Part shown: piece after piece, positions 1 through 11,495 of the stretch
Numbering within the stretch: position 1 is the first letter of the stretch
Layout of the letters: each line of letters begins with the position of its first letter
Origin: Ashinkailepas kermadecensis
Taxonomy: Eukaryota > Arthropoda > Thecostraca > Neolepadidae
Length of the DNA: 64,000 bases
Assembly (NCBI GenBank): GCA_034440615.1
Contig: JAOTOM010005186.1
Coordinates: 1,562,501 to 1,626,500 of the forward strand
Direction: 5' to 3'
Position numbers and translations under genes: made by a program
The notes under the pieces: model-generated
Seen by the model: the letters and a program-made list of their open reading frames with translations, nothing else
What the model was told of the DNA's origin: nothing
Databases searched by the model: none

Positions 1-755
1 GGTCATCCTTCCGATGTTATCATGGTCATTCTCCCTAGGTTATCATGGCCATCCTCCCGAGGTTATCATGGTCATCATACCGACGTTATTATGGTCATCC
101 TCCAGAGATTATCATGGCCATCCTCCCGAGGTTATCATGGTCATCTTCCCTACGTTTTCATGGCCATCCTCCCGATGTTATCATGGCCATCCTCCCGGGG
201 TTATCATGGCCATCCTCCTGAGGTTAGCATGGTCATCATCCCGATGTTAGCATGGCCATCATCCCCCGGGATTATCATGGTCATCCTTCCGATGTTATCA
301 TGGTCATCTTCCGAAGGTTATCATGGCCATCCTCCAGAGGTTATCATGGTATCCTCCCGAGGTTACCATGGTTATCTTCCCTTCGTTTTCATGGCCATCA
401 TCCCGATGTTATCATGGCCATCCTCCCCGGGTTACCATGGCCATCCTCCCGAGGCTATCATGGACATCATCCCGAAGTTACAATGTTCATCCTCCCGAGG
501 TTATCATGGTCATCATCCCGAGGTTATTATGGTCATTCTCCCGAGGTTATCATGGTCATCCTCCCGAGATTATCATGGCCATCCTCCCGAGGTTATCATG
601 GTCATCCTCCCGAGGCTATCGTGGGCATCGTCCCAAGATTATCATGGTCATCCTCCCGGGGTTATCATGGTGATACTCCTGAGGTTATCATAGTCATCAT
701 CCCGCGGTTGTCATGGTCATCCGCCAGAGGTTACCATGGTCATCCTCCCGCGGTA
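1..755. repeat. 23-bp minisatellite, about 32 units
   Basis: The stretch consists of tandem units of about 23 bp whose core reads ATCATGGTCATCCTCCCGAG. Units differ at a few positions (ATGGCC or ATGGTC; CCGAGG, CCGATG or CCGGGG). A 23-bp unit shifts the frame by two bases per copy, and the consensus has no stop in any forward frame, so long overlapping forward ORFs appear. Their repetitive peptides are by-products and I do not call a protein. The left end may continue beyond the window. Confidence 0.93.
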
Positions 756-763
756 AGCAAGGT

Positions 764-1548
<785 letters not shown>

Positions 1549-1626
1549 CCACCCTCCTGGACTGAGCTTACATGAAGCATGTCAGTGATGGTGATCAGTG
1601 AGCATCCTGATGACCAGTGACCACCT

Positions 1627-1665
1627 TGAAAACCAGCAGTGACCAATGGTCACTGCTGGTTTTCA
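1627..1665. repeat. Near-perfect palindrome, 19-bp arms
   Basis: Bases 1627-1645 are the exact reverse complement of 1647-1665, separated by one A. The core is AACCAGCAGTGACC and its inverse. The sequence can form a hairpin or cruciform. It lies between the microsatellite and the lectin exon, and the flanking sequence is rich in related CAGTGA/ATGACC words. Confidence 0.85.
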
Positions 1666-1825
1666 TTTGTTATCACCAGATCCAGCGATGGCGGGCCAAT
1701 GACTCAATGGTAAACACATAGGGAGTCCCAGCCACCCGCCAATTATCCCCACGGCATGAAGTGTCTGAACCGCCGCTGAACTGGATAGCCGTAGAACCAT
1801 CACTTACGTCTTTTTATCGCCGTAG

Positions 1826-1951
1826 AACTGGATGGACGGCCAGCCCAACAATCTGCTGGATCAGGACTGCGTCAACATTGGAGACGCCGGCTCCGGCCGA
1901 TGGGACGACAACCACTGCGTCGAGACCAAGACATTCATCTGCAAGTTGTAA
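1826..1951 (+). CDS. C-type lectin-like domain protein, last coding exon (partial gene)
   Basis: This exon encodes 41 residues and a TAA stop and looks like the C-terminal third of a C-type lectin domain. Visible landmarks are NWMDGQPNN (a WxDGQPN carbohydrate-loop signature; QPN/QPD is usually linked to galactose-type binding), DCVNIG with a conserved Cys, GRWDDNHC (the WND-like calcium-site motif with its Cys) and TFICKL, which carries the last conserved Cys. These residues form the usual disulfides with upstream cysteines that are not in this exon. The exon start follows a possible acceptor ending in cgccgtag at 1825, with a short T-rich tract before it, in phase 0. Upstream exons were not found and may lie left of the window, beyond the microsatellite. 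Many arthropod proteins of this class are secreted and act in immunity, but that role is inferred here. A detached pseudogene exon is possible. Confidence 0.75.
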   Translation, partial: NWMDGQPNNLLDQDCVNIGDAGSGRWDDNHCVETKTFICKL

Positions 1952-2128
1952 GAATCCGGCTAGCACGTGTGCCCGTGCCCTTTGTCATTCATGTCGTCGT
2001 CCAGGGTTGTAGGGATCCGGCTATCACGTGTGCCCATACCCTCTGTCATTCATGTCGTCGTCCATGGTCGTAGGGATCCAGCTAGCACGCGTGCCCGTGC
2101 TCTCTGCGATTCATGTCGTCGTCCAAGG
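1946..2128 (+). repeat. 61-bp tandem repeat (3 units) overlapping the lectin stop codon
   Basis: Three 61-bp units start at 1946, 2007 and 2068 and share the core CGTGTGCCCGTGCC and CATTCATGTCGTCGTCCA. The first unit includes the last lectin codon and the TAA stop; in the second and third units the corresponding bases read TAG. The repeat would make up the start of the lectin 3'UTR. Confidence 0.88.
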
Positions 2129-2290
2129 TTACTGTCGCTGAAATCGCTTGGAAATATACGAGGGTATGAGCACATAAGCGTACTGCACTTCTTCTCTTGT
2201 GTTCTCCACTGGCGGTCGGGCTGCTCTTCTTATTCTAATGCGCTTCGGAGAGGCTATGGAGAAAATCGGATGGCACTGTTGGTGCGCAAA

Positions 2291-2392
2291 AGTTGTCCAC
2301 CAATTGCACCAGTTGCACCAGTTGCCCACCATTTGCCCGCAAGTTGCCCACCGGTTGCCCACCGGTTGCACCAGTTGCCCACCAGTTGCACG
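2291..2392. repeat. Short tandem repeat, 9-12 bp units
   Basis: Irregular tandem copies of GTTGCCCACC and GTTGCACCA fill this stretch. It is open in several frames on both strands and encodes only low-complexity peptides. Confidence 0.8.
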
Positions 2393-2481
2393 CCAACCAA
2401 AAGTGAGGATTTTCTTTGAAGTGTCGGGAAGTATAACTTCTCATGACACCAAAGGGGATGGGATAATGGGGGTGGCTGAAG

Positions 2482-2691
2482 GCTCAACTAACCTCACTTT
2501 CCCCTACAGAGTGAGGTTAGCCGGTTCAATGCGAAAATGGTTGTTCGTGATATGAGGTCAGTGAATGGCCTTGACCCCAAGTTTTCCGCGATGTGCTGCT
2601 TCGGTGAAATGCGCTTAGTCGGCAGTCAAAACTTGCAATGTGTATCAAAACGAAAAAGTTATGGGGTAGGGGAAAGTGAGGTTCGTTGAGC
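2482..2691. mobile_element. Small foldback/MITE-like element, 26-bp inverted ends
   Basis: Bases 2482-2507 (GCTCAACTAACCTCACTTTC...) and 2666-2691 are reverse complements over 26 bp with one mismatch. They enclose about 160 bp with no coding signal. The size and structure fit a non-autonomous DNA transposon or foldback element. I see no clear target-site duplication, so the family is unassigned. Confidence 0.6.
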
Positions 2692-4300
2692 TTCCAGCTA
2701 AATTGGTCCACCCCATTTTCTAACCTCCTATGGAGTCATGAGAACGTACAAGCTACCTGCCGATAATTCGAAGAAGGTCTTATCTTTTGGTTAGACGGGA
2801 GGCTGGAAGCGGTAGATACCTGCTGAGCCTCGGGAAAAAATGTGTTTTTTTCCAAGTCTGAAGTAATTTGTCATCGACCTGGAAATGTCTTTCTTTTCCT
2901 TAATGCGTAACAGATTGGCTCCGGAATATAGCACACAATTGTAGGCATATGTTTTATCTTGAAATTCATGCAAGCTACTTTAGTATAGGATAATCAGGAG
3001 ATGGGCAGCCATGTTATATTTGAAGTGAAGTTGGTATGGGGCTAGTTGAGCAAGCGCGACCGGGGTAAGATGAGCCGCGGTTGAGCCGTGGTCTACGAAT
3101 GGTTGTACGTTACTGACGTTTTTCTCATGAAATATCAAATAAATTGTCATAAAATTGTTGTTCAGCCATGTCGACCGGCGTTGAGCAGATTGTTTTGCTA
3201 TTAATTATGGTGAGACAATACTAGATAAACAGGCGGTGAAAATATAGGCTGAAGTGTATTACGTGCTATATTCTGATTGCTTTATGATTTTCTACCAGAA
3301 CACGTGACATGAGGTGACATGAAGTGACCATACAAACCTGCAACACTAAAAGTACCACTCCCCAGTAGTCGTCACAGCATTTGTTTACGTAAATAAGGCT
3401 TGTGATCAACCTACTCTACAATTAGGATCAACTTACCCTACGCCTGTAGTAAGTTGAGTCAGGGGCGTTGCGTCAACACAACTCGAAATATCACTGATAT
3501 ATAATTTTGTGAGAAACACCTTTATGCGACTCACTTGTGTCCAAAAGATCACCCATTCAGAATATGGGCAAAAATACTAACTATGTTTCACCTCATTCGC
3601 TCAAGGTCTTCTTAAGTGAAAATTGAATCAACCTATCCCGACTTCCCCTATCCAAAATCGGCCAGGCATAACTCGAGGATCAACTTGGTGGCGTCTGAAG
3701 GCGAAACGGCTAGATATGCTACCGAACGGCTCTGGGAATGTGTTCGAGAAAGTATTGGCTACGTGTTGTGCGATTTTCATCCGCTGCCGAAGGTGCTGCC
3801 AAAAACCGCGTTAGACGTTGAATGCGAATACGAACGCGTCGCGGTTAACATGGACGTTGGCTTTTCCGATTTATCCATCATTCGACTTCGAGGTGTGGCA
3901 CGCCATCACCCCGCCCGGCCCCATATCCCCAGCCGCCGCGACCCACCCGTCAACAACTCGCGTCACACCACACGTCCGGCTGACGCAAGCGCCGACCTAT
4001 CGCCAACTGGCCGGAGGCACGCGGGACGCCAGTTTTCAACGCATTTCCGTGGCATGTGGGCCAATAACTGACGTCGCTGGCGTCAAAAATCCGTCACCTT
4101 TCTGATATATGTAATATAGTCGAAGCCAAACAATAAGGGATGTATGGTAATAACATGCCATCTATTTTTTTTACAAAGCTCAACTTCGTATCGAAATCAA
4201 TATAATTATTCGCACTTCACGTCCCATTTTCTTAGCCTGCCCACACGATCTTAAATCCGGCAATAACTATAATATAAATCTTAACTAAGCCCAAAGGGCG
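2692..4300. other. No gene seen; unassigned intergenic sequence
   Basis: I find no recognisable coding exon here. Words such as GATCAACTTACCC and AAGTTGAGTC (3420-3460) and CAACCTATCCCGACTTCCCC (near 3630) resemble the ends of the foldback element at 2482-2691 and suggest old relatives of it. The open frame at 3616-4071 matches nothing I recognise. Confidence 0.5.
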
Positions 4301-5000
4301 CGTCAAAGCGGCGAGCCACAGAATCCAATCGAGGCAGATCTAGGAAAATGAAAGCCAACGAAAGCCCCTTGTAAATGCGGGGGCGCACGCTCGGTCAATG
4401 TGGCCCTCCCTGTGGATGGCGCCCGTTCCCCGTGAGGGGCACCAGCTCCATAAGAGGCGTTCGCTACTCCGCTCCGTTTGGGCAAGAGTGGGGGCGCTCC
4501 CTGAGGGTGTCCGCTCCATGAGGGGCGCCCACTTAGTGAGGGTTGACCGTTCCGTGGGAGGGGCACCCCCTCCGTGAGAGGCCACCTGCTACGTAGGGCA
4601 CACGAGGTACCCCTCATGGAGTAGGGGTGCCTACTTTATGAGGGGTACCTACTCCTTAAAGGCCATCCACTTCGTGTATCGTCCCCACTGGTGTGCCAAA
4701 AACGAATAGTCTGTATGACGGGGTATGTGCTTGTAACTACCTATATTAAGCATGGGAGAATTCAGAATGGGGCCAGGGGCACGTGCCCCTCCAATTGGGT
4801 TGTGGCTACCCTCTTCCTAGTGCATCGTGTTCCTATTTTTAGTGTCCGAAGCCCCTCTGGAAAGTTCGCCTGCACTCCCCTCCCATGCAGTAGAGGGCCC
4901 CCTAGGGTAGAAAAAGCGCCCCTCTAGCCAAAATATTTCAACCTCCTTTCAACCAGGCTATGGCACCCCTTCGGCAAAATCTGGTGTCTCTTATAGAGGT
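4300..5000. repeat. GGCGCCCCT-rich dispersed repeat, diverged
   Basis: This stretch is dense in GAGGGGCGCC, GAGGGGCACC and GGGCACGTGCCCC words, like the repeats at 6290-6660, 22190-22560, 26785-27020, 58660-58970 and 60720-60900. It appears to be a decayed member or cluster of the same family. Boundaries are uncertain. Confidence 0.45.
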
Positions 5001-5170
5001 GCCCATCCCTATCTGATTATGTGGATCAGTTCCTGATTCTAAGGTAAGTGTGGTGAGAGGTGCAACCCCGTAAAATAACACTTCGAATGTCAGCAACTTT
5101 TTACCTGTCACCCGAAAAATCTCCCTCAACATTTAAAAAGCAGGGGACGCCGCTGGAATGTTGACACATG

Positions 5171-5357
5171 TCCCCCCTCCCTATCCCCTTCCCCGGCTCC
5201 TATACCCATGTCCCCCGTCCCCTTCCCCGGCTCCTATACCCATGTCCCCGTCCCCCTCCCTTTCCCCGGCTCCTATACCCATATCCCCCGTCCACCTCCC
5301 CTTCCCCGGCTCCTATACCCATGTCCCCCCTCCCCTTCCCCGGCTCCTATACCCATG
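5171..5357. repeat. Pyrimidine-rich minisatellite, 5 units of 34-40 bp
   Basis: Five units each end with CCCCGGCTCCTATACCCAT and vary in the length of the preceding C/T tract. Proline-rich open frames result on the + strand. There is no sign of a real protein. Confidence 0.88.
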
Positions 5358-5359
5358 CA

Positions 5360-6290
5360 GCGCAGGCGGCCGTCCGAAGACTTCAACGACGGCCACTTGA
5401 CGAGTCGTCAGTGCAAGATCGTCACGTGCCAGGATTCCCTTTCTGTTTCGGTTGCTGGTGTGTGGTCAAATCGGACCAGGTGAAGGTAAATAAAGCGCCC
5501 GCCGGTGCTCACTATCGGCCAGCCCCGAGCCTAACCTCAACAATTGGGCACGACTGACATGCTCCGTTAAGGATGGATCGCTTTCTTCTGTGTGTGCCTT
5601 TTCTCGACTGGAGGGCCTATTCCGTGGGACAGCTCGGGTAGAGGCCTGCCTAGGCTGTAGGGCGGCTTGAGTAAGTTGACACCAGGTGGTGCTGTAAATT
5701 GGTGACGGGAGCAGACATGGCTGGGGATCACTCACAAATCCAGGCGGTCCACGCACTTATTGTCAAAAGTATTCCTTGATTAAATGCGGAAAAATGACAA
5801 CTTAACATTAGCATGGTACCAAACCAGGGAGTTCGGACCTCCCGACCCACCCGGGATCTTCAGCCATGATGGCAGGTCATGTCAGGAGCAAGGCGGAGTA
5901 AGAGTCGTCGGATCCCTTGCGGTGCAGTTTACCGTAGCGTTACAACCAATGCTCTTCATGCAACTGCTGCAGAATACACACAGCTTGTGTTTAATTCCCG
6001 CCGGCCAGCAGGCTAATGGGGTCCTCTACAGCATCATAAGCGCACCAATTTGACCAATATCAGCAGACTGGTGGTTCAACTTACTTGGGAGCCATCACAT
6101 TGCACTGGGAAGTTAAGGCAATGGACGCGCATAGCGCCACCTATTTCCGGCAGCTTCTCCACAAAACTACACCTCCGGGCGCGACGCCAGGTGGAACATG
6201 CAGCTGGCGTTCCGGATACTGGGCAGAATGAGCCTGAAGCAGCAGAGCGCTGAATGCGCAAAGCGGAAAACAGTCGAAAGTTCGACAGCA
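5360..6290. other. No gene seen
   Basis: Several short open frames occur on both strands (for example 5466-5756 on minus and 5784-6053 on plus). None shows a domain, signal peptide or splice context that I recognise. Confidence 0.45.
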
Positions 6291-6660
6291 GGGGCAAGGG
6301 GGGCACTAGGGGTGGGGGGATGGGGGGCACTAGGGGCATGTCCCCCATGGAGGGTGGGCACCCCTCCGGCCGGGAAAAGGCGCCCCTCTGGGAATGCTCG
6401 AGTGCACCGCCTCGAATTTTCAGCCAGAGGCGCCCCTGAGAACCATAGGTGGCCCTTGGAAGGGAAAGCGCTCCGTAAAGGCTCAAGTGCACCCCTCCCC
6501 ATATGTTTTGTTCAGCCAGAGGCACCCCTCGCGAGAAAAGATCTAGGGAATTTCCCCCCCCCCCCCCCTGGGAAGGATCGAGTGCACCCACACCTTGAAT
6601 TGTTCGGCCAGAGACGCCCCTCGGAAGGCAAAGGCGCCTCAGACACCTTCACAATGGCGC
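6290..6660. repeat. Dispersed repeat with GGCGCCCCT/CAGCCAGAGGC modules
   Basis: Modules of GCCAGAGGCGCCCCT, AAAGGCGCC and GATCGAGTGCACCC recur several times, interrupted by a C run near 6557. The same modules occur at 22190-22560, 26785-27020, 58660-58970 and 60720-60900, where the edge reads GGCGGATCCAGGAATT. It is an unclassified dispersed repeat; overlapping ORFs on both strands are incidental. Confidence 0.6.
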
Positions 6661-6729
6661 CCGTCCGGACATGTGCCTCCATGACAACTCCTATATCCGC
6701 CCCAGTTCGAAAGTGCCAGTGTGAGCCAG

Positions 6730-7055
6730 GGTTGGCGGTTTTACCACCAATCCCGTTTGTACTGGCTTTGACCGCTGGTAAAAACCCACATGTCAAACCG
6801 CTTTACCGGTTTTAACGGTAGGGGTCCTGCAAATACTTTGCTAATCTTGCTCAGATATCCGACATCCTGCTTGCATCTCTAGTAGTGCCACGTACCATAC
6901 GACGCGGATGATACGTAGAAACGGGCAGAATTAGGGCTGAAGACGTGACATGAAGTGTAAGCACGACACCAATGTTCTGCCTGTTACCGGTGTTTTACCG
7001 GATTTACCGGTAAAAACTGGTCATGACAAAAACTAGTTTTTCCCGGTAAAAACAT
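6730..7055. repeat. TTTACCGGTAAAA-rich segment, possible transposon remnant
   Basis: Multiple direct and inverted copies of TTTACCGG and CCGGTAAAAAC occur here, giving several short palindromes. The pattern suggests degraded DNA-transposon ends. No transposase coding is visible. Confidence 0.4.
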
Positions 7056-7059
7056 TAAC

Positions 7060-8140
7060 CCTAGCGTGAACGCTCCTTCTCACCGTACCCTTACTTCCAC
7101 GCAGTCAAGTGTTCAAGCGCTCACACATCCGAGATCGGGCATAGCTGTATTTCATACGAAAACTCCTGGGCATAGCTACAAGTGTTGCCAGTGGCGCAGG
7201 ACGACCCGGTGCGGCCGGCCGGGTCGTCCTCGGGCCGCCCTCTGGCGGCGGGCCGCCGCCGGGTGACTAGATGAGCACGCTGATGTGTCGCCCGAGACGG
7301 TGGCGCACACTGACGACGACCACGCCGGAGCGGGAGCGTGCGGTCAGTCGATACCCGAGCCGGTGGCGCACACTGACGACGACCACGCCAGAGCGGGAGC
7401 GTGTGGTCAGTCGATACCCGAGCCCGGCAGCGGGCCCGCGCCAGCCCCGCCCACCTCAAACGGCAGGCGACCTCGGCATAAGGCCGAGGCGCCCACGCGG
7501 CGACAGCTGGCCTGTGGCCACAGCTGGTGCAGGGCCGGACCAGCACCCACGTGGACTCGGCCTGTTGCCGGCCGGGCTTACTCTCGGTTAAAAACGCGCG
7601 GTCGCAGTCGCCGGCACGCACCCCAATTACGCGCGTCGCAGTTTCACACTCGTTCGCGGCAGCCTCGCGGTCACCATAGCGACACGCGGTGTCGCCTCGA
7701 CGGCAGCTCTCGGCGCTCACTGTTCTCCACGTTCACCGACAACGCACCGACACAACGGACGTGCGCACGTGCAGCGGTCGCCAGGTCGGCGCACGGTCCG
7801 CCCGCGCCGGTCACAAAAGCGAAGCGAGCCTTGGGACCACGCGCGCTGGAGCAGACAAAGCAGCGTGTATCGTCGCGGCGGGCGGTCAGTTACCGGATGG
7901 TCCCCCCTCCCCCAATTACACCGCATTACTCCCCAATAACACCGCTTGAATATTTGAACGGCCGGTAGCGAACAAGCGAGGAGTCGGGATACACGATTCG
8001 GCACGGTTAGAGGGAGGGGTAGGTGGGAGAGGTGGCGGGCGACACAGGCCGCGGACTCATCACCACTTGCCGCAACTGACTGCAATGACAGATCCAACCA
8101 GCCCTGCGCGCCGGCGCTCACTGTTCTAATTCAGTTTAAA
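7060..8140. other. GC-rich, CpG-rich region without an assignable gene
   Basis: The stretch is rich in CG dinucleotides and has long open frames on both strands (7121-7720 minus, 7285-7968 plus). Their translations are Arg/Ala/Pro-rich with no conserved motif, as expected of GC-rich DNA. It could be a CpG island or first exon of an unrecognised gene. A 63-bp duplication lies inside (7298-7423). Confidence 0.4.
7298..7423. repeat. 63-bp tandem duplication
   Basis: Two adjacent 63-bp units start at 7298 and 7361 with CGGTGGCGCACACTGACGAC and differ at only a few bases. The length is a multiple of three, so forward frames stay open across both copies. Confidence 0.9.
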
Positions 8141-8930
8141 GGCGGTTATAAACCTAAATTTTAACTTTCAAAAAATGTAATCATGATATCCTCCGATTTC
8201 CAATGCATTCAGCCATAGAAATCCACTCTTCAAGGATACTCCCACCATTCTGCATTGGTGCTGCGTGGGTGTAAAGTGGTCAGTTTTTCAGAGCCGAGTT
8301 GCCGTGGGCTATGCTACGAAATTTCGCCAAGTTGAGCGCTCGTTCCCGGGATTTCCCTATGGAAAGCCCATTATATTTTGATATGAATGAAATCGCCCAA
8401 GGTGTAGGCAAAAATCACCCCAGTATAAACACAACCCAGTTGCTCAGGATTCTGAAACACACATCAATATCTGATATTTATAGTTAACATGCTTACGGAA
8501 ACCCTCAGTTCCCACAAACACCAATGCTTAATCTCTTTTTATGTGTCCTTAACAGACCACCGAAGTAAATAGCTGGGCATCATTAGTCTAAATTATATCC
8601 GGCACGGCTCGTTGGCAGGACTCGGAATGCTCAAAGCACGAGACGCACACCATTCGAATGCTAGCGATGTGCCGATTGCGCACATGCACACTTTGGGAAC
8701 ATCTATCTGCCATTTTCTTTTAAAATGTATCACGGTTCGATTTCGCAATTGTCTCAATAAATCGGGTCGGCTGCTTAAGCTATGGCTATGCAGCTGTCTT
8801 ATTTGGCACCTATCGGCTCCTCAAACTGCATGCACAACATCCAGTATACTCCACTATCATGGACCGCTGACAGCGGGTGCAATAACTGACAGAGCCCAGA
8901 TCGCCAATGTGTTGGCACCACGCGTGAAGG
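8140..8930. other. No gene seen
   Basis: This is AT-rich to mixed unique-looking sequence. The open frames at 8299-8487 and 8612-9157 (+) are short and unrecognised; the second runs into a minisatellite. Confidence 0.45.
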
Positions 8931-9056
8931 CGGCACCACTGGCGGCACCACACTGGCGGCACCACTGGCGGCACCACACTGGCGGCACCACACTGGCGGC
9001 ACCACTGGCGGCACCACACTGGCGGCACCACACTGGCGGCATCACTGGCGGCAGCC
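8930..9056. repeat. CTGGCGGCACCA minisatellite (about 12-14 bp units)
   Basis: About nine units of CTGGCGGCACCA, some with an extra CA, fill this stretch. On the minus strand they read as Trp/Cys/Val-rich repeats and on the plus strand as Trp-Arg-His-His, all artefactual. Confidence 0.9.
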
Positions 9057-9069
9057 GGCCGGGACCACA

Positions 9070-10150
9070 CACTGGCTGCTATTCACCGCCCGGGGTCCGC
9101 TCTACGGAGACGATATCTGATCAAATGCCCCATACACGATCTACCGCAAAGGGTTGATTTGCATAACGACCACGGGTCTAGTCCTCCGTGGAGGTTCCCA
9201 GTCAGAACCGCCGGGGAGCGTTGCAGCGTACACATCTTGCGTTTTGTTTGCGCACTTAGTTGTCGGTGTTATCCAGCCGTTGCCCGTCGCGGCTAGACGT
9301 GGCAACGACCCGGCCTCACGCGTGACCATGGTCGTGCTGCCGGGGAGTGTACACGGGCCGTGTACCGTGTGGCAGGCGCCGCCCCGCACTCTTGGCTGGT
9401 GATCGGAGTTTAGGTGCGCATCGACTGCGTCGGTGATGCAGCGCCCACGCCCCAGCCAGTGAAGGACGCCAGTGATGTGCGGAGAAGCAGCTGGAGATGG
9501 CCTTTGGGTTTGGCGAGCGTGCGCTCCTCGACATCGCAGCCACCGGCATTATTTTACACAGGACCGGGTGATGGCCAGACACCACAAACCAGGTGCAAAC
9601 AAATCGCAACATATGTACACATTCCGGCACTCCCCGGCGGCCTTAGCATACTGAGCGCCTTCGTGGAGCACTCGACTCGCATGTCCAATGCAAGCAATCT
9701 CTCTGCAATTTCATCATGCGCCAGACACTTGATATCGCAAGTCGTCTCGGTTAACTGGATCCCCGGGGGCGAATCATCAGGCGGGGTGTCGTCACGAACG
9801 ATCCCATGCGCGTACGCAGTTAGCAAGACGCAATGTTAATGCATGGAAGGATCAGGTGTTTATTAAATGTTGCACGCACTGTGAAAGGTCCAGGACGGTG
9901 CAACATACTGGATACTGCGGGCTACAGCTTGAGGACTTGATAGATACCCAAATAAGAACCAATAAGACAAAATAGGCAGCCGACCTGACCAATTGAAACA
10001 ACTGCAAAATGGAACAAAATTGCGTGTCTAAAAAGCGATCGCTAGATTTTGAGAGATAAATTACATATTCGTCATCAGCATATGATCAGCTTTCGAATGG
10101 TATGTGTATCGTCTATTGAGCATTCAGAGTCCTTCCAACGAACCGTGGCC
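9070..10150. other. No gene seen; possible degenerate SINE tail near 9395-9465
   Basis: Words such as TAGGTGCGCATCGACTGCGT and GTGATGCAGCGCCC near 9410-9450 resemble motifs at 30485-30540, 44752-44790 and 44975-45010. They suggest a shared SINE-like tail. Nothing else could be assigned. Confidence 0.4.
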
Positions 10151-10166
10151 GACCAATTGGCACCAG

Positions 10167-10250
10167 GTTGGTTGGTTATTGGTTTTACGACACATCGACC
10201 GTTGAGTCATATAGCGTCGCCAATCTCTCACGCCGATTGGTCGCGGGCGA
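10167..10250 (-). mobile_element. 5'-truncated SINE (tail only) with target-site duplication
   Basis: This 84-bp insert matches the tail of the 163-bp SINEs at 31856-32018 and 50121-50283, in minus orientation: TTGGTTATTGGTTTTACGAC, then GTTGAGTCAT, then CTCACGCCGATTGGTCGCGG. It lacks the tRNA-like head. It is flanked by CAATTGGCACCAG (10154-10166) and CAATTGGCGCCAG (10251-10263), a 13-bp target-site duplication with one mismatch, as expected for LINE-driven retroposition with 5' truncation. Confidence 0.82.
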
Positions 10251-10269
10251 CAATTGGCGCCAGGAGAGT

Positions 10270-11270
10270 TCGAATAACAACGGGGTGCTCGTCGACATTA
10301 CACCCGTACAATGGAGACAAACGTCCGCGTAGCACCCTGGGAGAAGGAGGCGCTTTTCCTAGCTCACAGCGAGTCGATTAACACCCCTCATGATACATTT
10401 TGATACACTGATTGAGTCAAGTCCTGTCAATCTGGTGATACTGGTGATACTAGTTGAAAATGGTGTGCAGTTTTGGATATTTCTGATGTTCCGAGGTACA
10501 AATGGAAGTTCAATTCTAATTCAGCGCTCAAATTTACCCCAAGACGACACAAACACCGACAAAGGTCCCCTGGTGTTTTTGAGGATAACCCTTGAAAAAG
10601 GTTCACTGGACACTGAGATTCATGAATCATATAGAAGTCAGAAAAAGTTGCATATTTGGGTATTAAATCCCTCCAACAATAAAACAATCCTATAAATTTA
10701 AGTGACCTTTGGCGTCATCTAGGCCAGTGACGTGAATAAATTTGGCATATGTAAGATACGCGGGTAAATGTCATATCTCTATATCAAATAGCTGTCATCA
10801 AAATGACACGACCATCACGGTTCGTGTCATAGCTTACTAAGTACTGGGGTCAGAGCCGCTGCTGAACCGAATTAGAAGTGTGTCGCCGGCCGTCCTGGCA
10901 GGACCGGTGCCGGCACAACGCCGTCCACGACCGGCGCTCCCCGCCATCCGCAGCTCCTCACACACAGAGTCATCGGCGCCGGCGCAGCGCGTCCGCACCT
11001 CGGCCGCGTCGCGTACCCGCAACTTATGAGCAGCACCCGCCGCTGCGTAAACACCGCGCGCGCATCACCTCGCGGCCCGTCCCGTCACGCGACGTCACGT
11101 CACGTCACGCGTCCACGCTGCCGGAGTCGAACAAGCTGTTGGCGTAGAGCCGCCATCTGCGCAGCGGCTGCGGGCGGTAACTCGGTAGCCTAGTGGATTA
11201 ATAGTTAAGGTGCCGGCGCGCTGGGCCGACAGCACGGCCGGCCCGCTGCGCCGGCGGTAGGTGCGCCACC
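10270..11270. other. No gene seen
   Basis: 10390-10690 is open on both strands but resembles no family I know. 10880-11110 is CpG-rich and shows only Arg/Pro-rich frames. Confidence 0.4.
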
Positions 11271-11284
11271 GCGCCCGCCGTCCG

Positions 11285-11475
11285 GCCGGCTCTGAGGCTG
11301 ATCCTGAGACCGGCTGAGACCGGCTGAGACCGGCTCTGAGACCGGCTCTGAGTCTGAGGCCGGCTCTGAGGCCCGCTCTGACGCTGGCTCCGAGGCCGGC
11401 TTTGAGTCCGACCATGAGGCCGGCTCTGAGGCCGACCCTGAAGCCGACCCCCAGGCCGACCACTAGGCCGGCGCA
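11285..11475. repeat. GAGGCCGGCTCT minisatellite downstream of ADO
   Basis: Short units of GAGACCGGCT, GAGGCCGGCTCT and GAGGCCGACC repeat directly after the ADO stop codon (in minus-strand order), so the array would lie in the ADO 3'UTR or just beyond it. The minus-strand Gly-Leu/Val repeat frame is an artefact. Confidence 0.8.
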
Positions 11476-11495
11476 GGGCGGCGCGCCACCGCCGG

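Noticed and set aside
7121..7968. A gene in the CpG-rich block
   Set aside because: Competing long frames on both strands with Arg/Ala/Pro bias and no motif. It may be a CpG island, but no product can be supported.
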